Of a stretch of 64,000 nucleotides of DNA, positions 54,386 through 63,671 are shown piece by piece. The position numbers and the translations under genes were made by a program. The DNA is from Streptomyces xanthochromogenes (GTDB lineage: Bacteria > Actinomycetota > Actinomycetes > Streptomycetales > Streptomycetaceae): assembly GCF_014650455.1 (NCBI RefSeq), contig NZ_BMUZ01000004.1, positions 496,001-560,000 of the forward strand, read 5' to 3'. Under the pieces are notes generated by a model that searched no databases, was not told the origin of the DNA, and saw only the letters and a list, made by a program, of their open reading frames with translations. Every line of letters starts with the position of its first letter. The first letter of the stretch is position 1.

Positions 54386-54634
54386 GCACCGGTCGGCGCG
54401 CGCCGGCCCGAAGCCTCCTCCGTCGTGTTCACGTCGTGCTGCCAGGCCGCCTTCGCCCACGGCGCGCCGGCGGGCGGGTTCACCGTCGACCGCTCTTCCC
54501 CGTCGACGGTGATGGCGCCGGGCGGCTGCGCCGCCGTTCCGAGGGTGCTGATGGCCGCGTCGAAGGTGCGAGGCGGATCTCGTGGCCGAAGGCCCCTTGC
54601 CCCTCCGATGCCTCATGGTCTACAGATTTTCGCC

Positions 54635-55459
54635 ATGAGCCCTGAACCCGAATCCGCCTCCCCCGCACGGCCCGGTTCCTTCTACCGCGAGCTCGCCGAC
54701 GGTTACTTCGAGAGCACACCGGCGACCGCAGGCCCGTGGAGTCCCAAGACCCAGCACGCCGGTCCTCCGTCGGCCCTCGTGGGGCGGGCCATGGAACGGC
54801 ACCCCGGGCGGCCCGGTTCGAGGATCGCCCGCGTCACCGTGGAGTTGCTCCGTCCGGTGCCGGTCGCGGACCTGCGGGTAGAGGTGCGGGCCGTGCGCAC
54901 CGGCGCCCGAGTCGAGCTCCTGGAGGGCGAGTTGACGGCGGACGGCGAGCCGGTGCTGCTCGCCCGCGCCTGGCGGATGGTGGCCAGCCCCGACGACACG
55001 CCCTCACTGCGGCACGGGCCCGCCGCGCCGCCCCTGCCGGGGCCGCGACCGCTCGGCAGCATGACGGGGGCGTACCTGGGCGGCTACGTCTCCGCGATGG
55101 AATGGCGGTTCGAGGACGGCCGGAGCTTCGACTCGCCCGGCCCCGGCACCGTCTGGGCCCGCCAGCGCGTCCCCCTGGTGGCCGGGGAGCGGGACACCGC
55201 CTTGACCCGGGCCCTCACGCTGGCCGACAGCAGCTGGGCGGTGGCGTTCGAACTGGACCACCGTGAAGGGCTGGTCATCAACACGGACGTCACGCTCGCC
55301 CTGCACCGCGACCCGGTCGGCGAATGGCTGTGCCTGCGCTCGGAGACGGCGTCGAGCCCGGCCGGTTCGGGCCTGGCGACGGGGCTGATGTACGACGGGT
55401 CGGGCGACTGCGGCCGGGTCCTTCAGACGCTGCTCGTGACGGAGCGCAGGGACGGCTGA
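54635..55459 (+). CDS. Thioesterase-family (hotdog) protein
   Basis: A 274-residue double-hotdog protein of the acyl-CoA thioesterase superfamily (4HBT_3 type). 'TQHAGPPSALVGRAMER' and 'IARVTVELLRPVPVADLRVEVRAVR' mark the first hotdog, and 'VINTDVTLALHRDPVGEWLCLRSETASS' the second. Such proteins hydrolyse acyl-CoAs of unclear chain type. ATG 54635 has no good ribosome site, so it may be leaderless or the start uncertain. Its stop is 40 bp from the convergent XRE-cupin gene. Confidence 0.8.
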   Translation: MSPEPESASPARPGSFYRELADGYFESTPATAGPWSPKTQHAGPPSALVGRAMERHPGRPGSRIARVTVELLRPVPVADLRVEVRAVRTGARVELLEGELTADGEPVLLARAWRMVASPDDTPSLRHGPAAPPLPGPRPLGSMTGAYLGGYVSAMEWRFEDGRSFDSPGPGTVWARQRVPLVAGERDTALTRALTLADSSWAVAFELDHREGLVINTDVTLALHRDPVGEWLCLRSETASSPAGSGLATGLMYDGSGDCGRVLQTLLVTERRDG

Positions 55460-55500
55460 ACCCGAGGAGCGCTCCGCGCGGACACTCCCCCGGCACGCCG

Positions 55501-56100
55501 CTAGGGCGCGCCCCGGAACGACGCCCGGAAGCCGTCCCGCACATGCGCACGCACCCCTTGCAGACCGAACAGGACCAGAAGCTCGACCGCGCCGCCGTCG
55601 GAACTGCCCAGCCAGTGCGGAAGGAACGTGTCGAACTCGGCCGCCTCACCGGGCGGCAGGGTCAGATCCCGCTCGCCGAGCACCAGCCGCAGGCGGCCGC
55701 TGAGCACGTACAGCCACTCGAAGCCCTCGTGCGTCTGCGGGGTCGGCGCCGGCGGTTCCGGGCGAGCGGGAATGATCATCTTGAACGCGTGTACGCCGCC
55801 GGGCTGCCGGGACAGCGGCACGAAGGTCATCCCGAACCGCTGGACCGGCTTCAGATGAATGCGGGGATCGCCGGTGCGCGGGGCGCCGACGAGATCGTCC
55901 AACGGGACGTCGTACGTCCGGGCCAGCGGCAGCAGCAGCTCCAGGGTCGCCTTGCGCTGCCCGCTCTCCAGCCGGGACAGGGTGCTCTCCGAGATGCCGG
56001 TCGTCGCGGCGAGGTCGGCCAGGGTGATCCCGCGTTCGCGCCGCAGCGCACGCAGCCGAGGGCCCACCGCGCCGAGCACGTCCTCTGTTCCACGGTCCAT
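55501..56100 (-). CDS. XRE-family regulator with C-terminal cupin (second copy)
   Basis: A 199-residue paralogue of the regulator at 10206-10799, with the same helix-turn-helix ('STLSRLESGQRKATLELLLPLA') and the same cupin ('HEGFEWLYVLSGRLRLVLGERDL'). The two share 'VGAPxTGDPRIHxKP' and the same operator before their starts. It begins at ATG 56100, which directly follows the operator without a ribosome site, so the message may be leaderless. The divergent SAM methyltransferase gene is the likely target. The ligand is unknown. Confidence 0.9.
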   Translation of the reverse strand: MDRGTEDVLGAVGPRLRALRRERGITLADLAATTGISESTLSRLESGQRKATLELLLPLARTYDVPLDDLVGAPRTGDPRIHLKPVQRFGMTFVPLSRQPGGVHAFKMIIPARPEPPAPTPQTHEGFEWLYVLSGRLRLVLGERDLTLPPGEAAEFDTFLPHWLGSSDGGAVELLVLFGLQGVRAHVRDGFRASFRGAP

Positions 56101-56108
56101 TCGGCCAT

Positions 56109-56125
56109 CTTGCCGGAGCGGCAAG
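56109..56125. promoter_or_regulatory. Operator-like palindrome CTTGCCG-N3-CGGCAAG
   Basis: Seven-base perfect arms with a GAG spacer. It lies 7 bp after a -35-like TTGGCA (56137-56132, minus strand) and 8 bp before ATG 56100, the same arrangement as the operator at 10183-10197. Confidence 0.7.
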
Positions 56126-56193
56126 TTTTCGTGCCAACCCGAGGTGGTCCGCCGAGACTGGGCGCATCCGTACCGACACCCGAGGAGCCCGCC

Positions 56194-56829
56194 GTGAGCA
56201 CCCCCGAAACGACCGACGCGGTCACGTACTGGCAGGACGTCTACGCGAAGCGACCGATGGCCGCCGATCCGCGCCCGAACGTCCGACTCACCGAAATCGT
56301 CTCGGCCCTGCGGCCCGGCGCCGCCCTGGACCTGGGCTGCGGCAGCGGCGGCGACGCGCTGTGGCTCGCCCGCCGGGGCTGGCAGGTGACCGCCGTCGAC
56401 ATCTCGGCGGTGGCGGTCGAGCGCCTCGGCGACCTCGCCCGCTCGGGCGGCCTGGGCGAGCGGGTCGACGCGCGGCAGCACGATCTGCACGAGTCCTTTC
56501 CCCTGGGCGGGTTCGACCTGATCAACGCCCACTACCTGCACACCCCCTTCGACCTGGACCGGTCGAAGGTCCTGCGCGGCGCCGCACACGCGCTGCGCCC
56601 GGGCGGCCGTCTGCTGGTCGTCGACCACGGCTCGACCGCTCCCTGGTCGTGGAACCAGGACCCCGACGCGTACTTCCCGACCCCGCTCCAGGTCGCGGCC
56701 GGCCTCGACCTGGACCCGTCGGCCTGGGCGATCGAACGCGCGGAGCCGTCCCGCCGCATCGCGACCGGCCCCGACGGCCGCAAGGCGGAGGTCACCGACC
56801 ACATCCTGGTTCTGCGGCACACTTCTTGA
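56194..56829 (+). CDS. TehB-like SAM-dependent methyltransferase
   Basis: A 211-residue class I methyltransferase. 'TYWQDVYAKRP' opens it, 'LDLGCGSGGDALWLARRGWQVTAVDIS' is motif I with the following acidic residue, and 'FDLINAHYLHTPFDLD' precedes 'LRPGGRLLVVDHGS'. It resembles TehB/thiol-oxyanion methyltransferases and other small-molecule enzymes. The start is GTG 56194 with GAGGAG 6 bp before it. It is divergent from the XRE-cupin regulator, which probably controls it. Confidence 0.87.
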   Translation: MSTPETTDAVTYWQDVYAKRPMAADPRPNVRLTEIVSALRPGAALDLGCGSGGDALWLARRGWQVTAVDISAVAVERLGDLARSGGLGERVDARQHDLHESFPLGGFDLINAHYLHTPFDLDRSKVLRGAAHALRPGGRLLVVDHGSTAPWSWNQDPDAYFPTPLQVAAGLDLDPSAWAIERAEPSRRIATGPDGRKAEVTDHILVLRHTS

Positions 56830-56896
56830 CGTACCGTCAGGCACTGCGGGCAGGCGGTGCGCAGGGATGCGTACGTCGGCAGTCGATCCGGCCCGG

Positions 56897-57316
56897 CTAG
56901 CGCGTGGCGAGGCGCTCCAGCAGGGCGGCGCTCCGAGCCAGCAACTCCCTTTCCTCATCGGTGAGTTCGGCCTCGATGGCCTGCGCGAGCCAGCCGGCCC
57001 TGCGGCCGCGCTCCGCTTCGAGCGCGGACCTGCCCGCCGGGGAGAGCTCGACCAGCGACTTGCGGCCGTCGGTGGGGTGGGCGCGGCGGGTGACCAGGCT
57101 CTGTTCCATGAGCAGCCCGACCGCCCGGGCCATCGACTGGGGGCGTACGCGCTGGTCGGCGGCGAGGTCGCTGGTGGTCATGGCGCCATTGCGGTCGAGC
57201 GCGCCGAGCACGGCGGCCTGACCCAACGGGATGCGGTCCTCGTGTTTGACGCGTCGGGTGAGCTTGCCCATCGCGGTGCGCAGTTCGGTGGCGATGGCGG
57301 CGGCTTCCGTGGGCAT
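56897..57316 (-). CDS. MarR-family transcriptional regulator
   Basis: A 139-residue MarR repressor. 'GALDRNGAMTTSDLAADQRVRPQSMARAVGLL' holds the recognition helix, and 'AHPTDGRKSLVELSPAGRSALEAERGRR' the wing. ATG 57316 is chosen by domain start; an upstream ATG at 57382 would translate the operator region. It is divergent from the enolase paralogue, and overlapping palindromes lie between the two genes. Confidence 0.88.
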   Translation of the reverse strand: MPTEAAAIATELRTAMGKLTRRVKHEDRIPLGQAAVLGALDRNGAMTTSDLAADQRVRPQSMARAVGLLMEQSLVTRRAHPTDGRKSLVELSPAGRSALEAERGRRAGWLAQAIEAELTDEERELLARSAALLERLATR

Positions 57317-57360
57317 AGGGCACTTTAACCCGCTGGTCAGTATGGCTGCCCCGCCGACCT

Positions 57361-58798
<1,438 letters not shown>

Positions 58799-58804
58799 AA
58801 GCAG

Positions 58805-58836
58805 GCAGCCCTGCCCCCGCTCAGGGGCGGGGCTGC
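58805..58836. terminator. Bidirectional hairpin terminator
   Basis: 13-bp arms GCAGCCCTGCCCC / GGGGCGGGGCTGC (one G-U pair) with a 6-nt loop, 7 bp after the enolase stop. It overlaps the last codons of the convergent agmatine deiminase gene. Confidence 0.75.
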
Positions 58837-59966
58837 TGCTGGGTGACGCAGTGGATGCCGCCGCCGCCCGCGCCGAGACTGTCGATGTCGAGCTGCTCCA
58901 CCACCCGGCCCGGGAACAGTCGCTGCAGGCTCGACCTGGCCGCGGCGTCCGCGCGCGCGTCGCCGAACTGGGCGGAGATCACCGCACCGTTGCACACGTA
59001 GTAATTGGCGTACGCGGCAACGAAGTCGGGGTCGCTCGACCGGATGCGGCCGTAGTCGGGGCCCTGGATCTGGGCGACCCTGATGGGATCGCCGTCGGCG
59101 TCCTTGGCCTTCGACAGGATCTGGTACTGCTGGCGGGCGTCCTTCGCCCAGGCGTCGGTGTCGGTCGCCAGGGGCATCTGGACCAGGCCGGACCCGGCCG
59201 CCAGGAACCTGGAGGTCGCGTCCACGTGGTCGTCGGTGATGTCCCGTCCGGTCACGCCGTTGAACCAGATGACCTGGTCCGCGCCGAACGCGTCGCACAG
59301 CGCCGCTTCGATCTGGGCCTGCTTGAGCCCGGGGTTGCGGTTGGCGTTGATGAGACTGCTCCGGGTCGCCATGAGGGTGCCGTTCCCGTCCGTCTCCACC
59401 GCACCGCCCTCACCGACGAGGGCCGCCGCGGTGAACGGGACCCCGAGGCTCGCCGCGATCCGCTGGGCGACCAGGGCGTCCTTGGCGTGGGTCTGTTTGT
59501 TGCCCCAGCCGTTGAAGTTCAGGCCCACGGCGTCCAGACCGCCGGCGCCGTTGGTGCGGAAGACCGGTCCGGTGTCACGCATCCAGCAGTCGTCGACCGG
59601 GATCGAGCCGATCACGGTCACGGCCGGGCCGCAGGCGCTGCGGGCCTTCGCCACACTGGCGGGGTTGGCGCAGAGCGTGACGGGTTCGTACCGGGCGACG
59701 GTCTTCGCGATGAGCGCGATATCGGCCTGGACGCCGGCCAGTTGGCGCCCCCAGATGGCACTGCTGTCGGGCCACGCCATCCAGGTGCGGGTGTGCGAAG
59801 TGGTGTCGACGGGCACGGCGAAGCCCGCTGCGGCCGGAGCCGGTGCGGCATGCGCCCGGCCGCCCGCGGTGACCGCCCAGGCCGCGGCGGCTCCGGTGGC
59901 GGCCAGGAAGGTGCGCCTGCCGACGTGGCCGGGGGCGGGAACGCGTGGTGCAGAGTGGTCGTTCAT
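58821..59966 (-). CDS. Agmatine deiminase-like protein with Tat signal
   Basis: A 381-residue enzyme of the agmatine deiminase/peptidyl-arginine deiminase (PPAD) family. Residues 16-22 'GRRTFLA' start a Tat signal ending near residue 41. 'DDCWMRDTGP' binds substrate, 'GGAVETDGNGTLM' holds acidic ligands and 'GGGGIHCVTQQ' has the nucleophilic Cys373. Agmatine deiminases make N-carbamoylputrescine and are usually cytoplasmic; a Tat-exported form suggests an outside substrate. ATG 59966 has GGAGATCAGAG upstream. It lies behind a peptide ABC importer on the same strand. Confidence 0.9.
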   Translation of the reverse strand: MNDHSAPRVPAPGHVGRRTFLAATGAAAAWAVTAGGRAHAAPAPAAAGFAVPVDTTSHTRTWMAWPDSSAIWGRQLAGVQADIALIAKTVARYEPVTLCANPASVAKARSACGPAVTVIGSIPVDDCWMRDTGPVFRTNGAGGLDAVGLNFNGWGNKQTHAKDALVAQRIAASLGVPFTAAALVGEGGAVETDGNGTLMATRSSLINANRNPGLKQAQIEAALCDAFGADQVIWFNGVTGRDITDDHVDATSRFLAAGSGLVQMPLATDTDAWAKDARQQYQILSKAKDADGDPIRVAQIQGPDYGRIRSSDPDFVAAYANYYVCNGAVISAQFGDARADAAARSSLQRLFPGRVVEQLDIDSLGAGGGGIHCVTQQQPRP

Positions 59967-59979
59967 CTCTGATCTCCGA

Positions 59980-60831
59980 TCAGTTGAGTACGGTGCTCTG
60001 TCCGTTGGTGCGGTCCGGGCCGGCCGGGGCGTGGTGCAGGGCCCGGCGTGCGGCCGCGATGGCGTGCGGGTCCCAGCCGGGACGCGGCACGGACTCCAGC
60101 AGAAGCCGGGTGTACGGGTGTTGGGGCGCCGCGAGAACCCGCTCGGTGGCGCCCGCTTCGACGATCCGGCCCTGTCGCATGACGATCACGTCGTCGGTGA
60201 CACAGCGCACTACGCCGAGGTCGTGGGTGATGAACAGGTAGCCGACGCCGGTCTCCGCGCGGATGTCGGCCAGCAGGTTGAGGATCTGGGCCTGCACGGA
60301 CACGTCGAGGGCCGCCACGGCTTCGTCCAGGACGAGGATGGCCGGTTCCACGGCGAGCGCGCGGGCGATGGCGACGCGCTGGCGTTGCCCGCCCGAGAGC
60401 TGCCGGGGCAGCGCGTCACGGGTCCTGGAGCCCAGGCCGACCTGGTCGAGGAGTTCGGCGATTCGGCGGGCGTGGTCGATGCCGGGGAAGTGGAGGCGCA
60501 GGGTCTCCCGCAGCACGGCCTCGACGCTCACCCTCGGATCGAGGGAGAGGAAGGGGTCCTGGAAGACCATCTGGATCTCGCGGGCCCGCGCCAACCGGGC
60601 CGCCCTGCCCCGCACCCGGCCCGTACGTTCGTCGCCGCGTATCCGTATGTGGCCCTCGTCCGGGGACTCGAGACCCACCACGATCCGCGCCGTGGTGGTC
60701 TTGCCCGAGCCGGATTCACCGACGATGCCGAGCGAGCCGCCCCTGGCGAGGGAGAACGACACGTCGTCGACCGCCCGGACGCTTCCGTACCGGCGGTGCA
60801 GGCCGCTGACGTGCAGCACGGTCTCAGCCAT
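59980..60831 (-). CDS. Dipeptide/oligopeptide ABC transporter ATPase (DppF/OppF-like)
   Basis: A 283-residue ATPase. Walker A 'GESGSGKTTT', Q-loop 'QMVFQDPFLSLDPRVSV', signature 'LSGGQRQRVAIARA' and Walker B 'ILVLDEAVAALDVS' (an unusual EAVAALD instead of EPTSALD) are present. The C-terminal tail 'QHPYTRLLLESVPRP' fits the oligopeptide family. It is the last gene of the import operon, starting 8 bp inside the partner ATPase gene, and is followed 14 bp later by the deiminase. Confidence 0.9.
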   Translation of the reverse strand: MAETVLHVSGLHRRYGSVRAVDDVSFSLARGGSLGIVGESGSGKTTTARIVVGLESPDEGHIRIRGDERTGRVRGRAARLARAREIQMVFQDPFLSLDPRVSVEAVLRETLRLHFPGIDHARRIAELLDQVGLGSRTRDALPRQLSGGQRQRVAIARALAVEPAILVLDEAVAALDVSVQAQILNLLADIRAETGVGYLFITHDLGVVRCVTDDVIVMRQGRIVEAGATERVLAAPQHPYTRLLLESVPRPGWDPHAIAAARRALHHAPAGPDRTNGQSTVLN

Positions 60832-61864
60832 GGTCGGCCCCCTGCCGGACGCGGTCGCTGTGGTGGCAGGCGACCCGGTGCGCGGGCCCGCCGGGGCCGT
60901 CCGTGAACACCCGGTCCTCGGGCGCCTCTTCCGTGCACAGCGCGGTGGCGTGGACGCAGCGCGGCGCGAAGGGGCACCCCCTCAACTCGGCTCGCAGATC
61001 CGGGGGTTGGCCGTCGATGGCGTTCAGCCGTCCCCGCGGTGCGTCGAGTCTCGGGGTGGCCGCGAGCAGGGCCGCCGTGTACGGGTGCCGGGGCCGGGCG
61101 AACAGGACGTCGGCGGGGCCCGTCTCGACGATGCGCCCGGCGTACATCACGTACACCCGGTCGCTGATGGTCGCGGCGAGGCCGAGATCGTGGGTGACGA
61201 AGAGCAGCCCGGTGCCGAAGCGGTCGCGGAGGTCACCGAGGAGGGCGACCACCTCGGCCTGGGTCGTGACGTCGAGGGCGGTGGTGGCCTCGTCGGCCAG
61301 GAGGAGCGCGGGCTCTCCCATCAACGCGGCCGCGATCATGACGCGCTGGAGCATGCCGCCGGAGAGCTGTCCCGGGTGGCGTCGCAGCGCGGCCGGCGTG
61401 AGCCCGACCGCCACGAGCATCTCCCCCGCGCGCCGCTCGGCCTCCTCGGCGGGCGTCCCGGTGTTCAGGCGCAGGCTCTCGGTGAGGAAGTCCCCGATCC
61501 GGCGCAGCGGGTTGATGGCCGCACGGGGGTCCTGGAAGATCATCGCGGCGGTGCCGGTGCGCAGCGCGCGCAGCCGTACGGCGTTCATGGCGAGCACGTC
61601 CTCGCCCGCGACCTCGACGACGCCTTCCGCGGTGGCGCCGGGCGGAAGCAGGCGCAGCACGCTGCGCGAGGTGAGCGTCTTGCCCGAGCCCGATTCGCCG
61701 ACCAGGGCGACGGTCTCCCCGGCGGCGACGGTGAGGTCGACGCCGTCGAGTACGGGCCGTGCGGTGCGCGGAAGACGAAGGCGCAGCCCCCGAATGTCGA
61801 GCACGGGCGAGGCGGTGACGGAGTCCGCGGGCGCGGAACTGCCGTGCCTGTCACGGGTGTTCAT
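60824..61864 (-). CDS. Dipeptide/oligopeptide ABC transporter ATPase (DppD/OppD-like)
   Basis: A 346-residue ATPase. Walker A 'GESGSGKTLTSR', Q-loop 'MIFQDPRAAINPLRRIGD', signature 'LSGGMLQRVMIAAALM', Walker B 'LLLADEATTALDV' and the C-terminal Cys-rich oligopeptide domain 'CPFAPRCVHATALCTEE' (typical of DppD/OppD) are all seen. It overlaps both the permease (4 bp) and the second ATPase (8 bp), so translation is coupled. GGAGGG precedes ATG 61864. Confidence 0.92.
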   Translation of the reverse strand: MNTRDRHGSSAPADSVTASPVLDIRGLRLRLPRTARPVLDGVDLTVAAGETVALVGESGSGKTLTSRSVLRLLPPGATAEGVVEVAGEDVLAMNAVRLRALRTGTAAMIFQDPRAAINPLRRIGDFLTESLRLNTGTPAEEAERRAGEMLVAVGLTPAALRRHPGQLSGGMLQRVMIAAALMGEPALLLADEATTALDVTTQAEVVALLGDLRDRFGTGLLFVTHDLGLAATISDRVYVMYAGRIVETGPADVLFARPRHPYTAALLAATPRLDAPRGRLNAIDGQPPDLRAELRGCPFAPRCVHATALCTEEAPEDRVFTDGPGGPAHRVACHHSDRVRQGADHG

Positions 61865-62715
61865 CGGTCCCTCCTCGCGACACGGTCCGCCCACCGCTCG
61901 CCGACGACGTTGAACGCGACGACGGTGAGCACGATCGCGACGCACGGCCAGATCGCGGAGAGCGGGTAGCCGCGCTGGATGGCGGTCTGGCCGTCGAGCA
62001 CCATGCGGCCCCAGTCGGGTGTGAGTGCGGGCACTCCCAGGCCGAGGAAGGAGAGCCCGGCCAGGTCGATGAGGGCGTACCCGAAGTTGATCGTGGACTG
62101 GGCGAGGACGACGGGTCCGACGTTGGGCAGGACGTGCCGCAGACAGATCTGCGCTGCGGAGTGACCTTGCACCAAGTACGCGCTGATGTAGGGGCGTTGG
62201 CGCTCGGCCAGCACCAGGGAGCGGGTGAGTCGGCTGACGTACGGGAGGTAGGCGACGGCCAGCGCGACGACCGGGGCGGTGAGCCCCTCCCCGTACACCG
62301 CGACGATCAGGATCGCGAGGAGCATGCCGGGGAAGGCGAAGACGAGTTCCGTGCTGCGGGAGAGTACGGAGTCGAGCCAGCCGCCGCGCCAGGCCGCGGT
62401 GGTTCCGATGGCCACGCCGGCCAGGGTGGAGAAGGCGACCACCCCGAGCGGCCCGAGCAGCGAGGTGCGGGCGCCGGTGACCAGCCGGGCCAGCGTGTCG
62501 CGGCCGGAGGAGTCGACGCCGAAGGGGTGGGCGCCGGAGGGGCCCGCGAGTGCGTTGCCCAGGTCCACGGCGTTGGGGTCGGCGGGAGAGATCCAGGGGG
62601 CGAGCAGTGCCGCGAGCACGACGAGGGTGACGAAACCGAGACACAGCGCGTACAGGGGTGCGCGAGGGGTGCGGAGCCGGGACAGGCCCGGGCGCCGCAG
62701 GACGGCGACGCTCAT
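61861..62715 (-). CDS. Dipeptide/oligopeptide ABC transporter permease (DppC-like)
   Basis: A 284-residue permease of the BPD_transp_1 fold with the N-terminal OppC domain ('PAPWISP'-like 'LLAPWISPADPNAVDLGNAL', 'HPFGVDSSGRDTLARLVTGARTSL'). The EAA-like loop is 'YISAYLVQGHSAAQICLRHVLPN'. It has about six helices. It overlaps the upstream permease gene and the ATPase gene by 4 bp each. Confidence 0.92.
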   Translation of the reverse strand: MSVAVLRRPGLSRLRTPRAPLYALCLGFVTLVVLAALLAPWISPADPNAVDLGNALAGPSGAHPFGVDSSGRDTLARLVTGARTSLLGPLGVVAFSTLAGVAIGTTAAWRGGWLDSVLSRSTELVFAFPGMLLAILIVAVYGEGLTAPVVALAVAYLPYVSRLTRSLVLAERQRPYISAYLVQGHSAAQICLRHVLPNVGPVVLAQSTINFGYALIDLAGLSFLGLGVPALTPDWGRMVLDGQTAIQRGYPLSAIWPCVAIVLTVVAFNVVGERWADRVARRDR

Positions 62716-63671
62716 GCGGGTGACCTCCGGGGGGCGAGGGCGATGCGCGGGTCGACCAGGGGGTGTGCCAGGTCGACGGCGAGGTTCACCGCCATGAACA
62801 GGCCGACCATGGTGAGCGAGATGGCCTGCACGGTGGGGAAGTCCTTGGTGGTGATGGACAGTTCGAGGAGCTGTCCGATGCCGCCGACACCGAACGCCGA
62901 CTCGACGAGGACCGTGCACACCAGGAGCGTGGACACGATCAGGCCACCGGTGGTGAGGACGGTGCCGAGCGCGTTGCGGAACACGTGACGGCCCATCACC
63001 TTGCGCCGGGGCACGCCCCGGCTGAGGGCGACGGTCACGTGTTCCTGTCCGAGGACCTCGACCATGGCGCTGCGGGTGACCCGGGCGAGCATGCCGATCA
63101 GGTACAGGGCGAGCGCAACGGCGGGCAGCGTCAGGTGCCAGAGCATCTGGACGAACCCGTCGCCGGTCCCGCCGGCCGGGAACCAGTGCAGCCGCACCGC
63201 GAACAGGCCCTGGAGCATCACGGCGGCGACGAAGGACGGGGTGCCGACGGCGAGCGTGGTGGTGACCAGGATCGTCGCGTCCACCGCGCCGCCGCGCACC
63301 GCGGCGATCCGGCCGAGCACGAGCCCCACGACCACGACGAGCACCAAGGCCATGGCGACCAGGAGCAGGGTGCTGGGAAGGCGGTCGGCGAGCAGCCGTG
63401 ACACATCGGTGCGGTAGGTGATCGAGCGGCCGAAGTCACCGTGCAGCAGCTGGCCGAGCCAGCGGAAATACCGTACGGCGAAGGGCTCGTCGAGGTGGTA
63501 CTGCCGGTTGACGGCCTCCAGTGCGGCTGGGGACGCGGAACGTCCCGAGAGCAGGAAGTCGGCCGGGCTGCCGGGCGCCAGATACATCGCGCCGAAGATG
63601 ACGAACGAGGCCGCGAGGAGGGTGAGCGCCATCTCGGCGAGGCGACGCAGGCCGAATCTGAGGAAGTTCAC
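62712..63671 (-). CDS. Dipeptide/oligopeptide ABC transporter permease (DppB-like)
   Basis: A 319-residue permease. It begins 'FLRFGLRRLAEMALTLLAASFVIFGAMYLAPGSPADF', the OppB/DppB N-terminal TM domain with the APGSP motif, and has the EAA-like loop 'HVTVALSRGVPRRKVMGRHVFRNAL'. The start is GTG 63671, overlapping the binding-protein stop (GTGA). It is coupled to the DppC-like permease behind it by a 4-bp overlap. Confidence 0.92.
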   Translation of the reverse strand: MNFLRFGLRRLAEMALTLLAASFVIFGAMYLAPGSPADFLLSGRSASPAALEAVNRQYHLDEPFAVRYFRWLGQLLHGDFGRSITYRTDVSRLLADRLPSTLLLVAMALVLVVVVGLVLGRIAAVRGGAVDATILVTTTLAVGTPSFVAAVMLQGLFAVRLHWFPAGGTGDGFVQMLWHLTLPAVALALYLIGMLARVTRSAMVEVLGQEHVTVALSRGVPRRKVMGRHVFRNALGTVLTTGGLIVSTLLVCTVLVESAFGVGGIGQLLELSITTKDFPTVQAISLTMVGLFMAVNLAVDLAHPLVDPRIALAPRRSPA

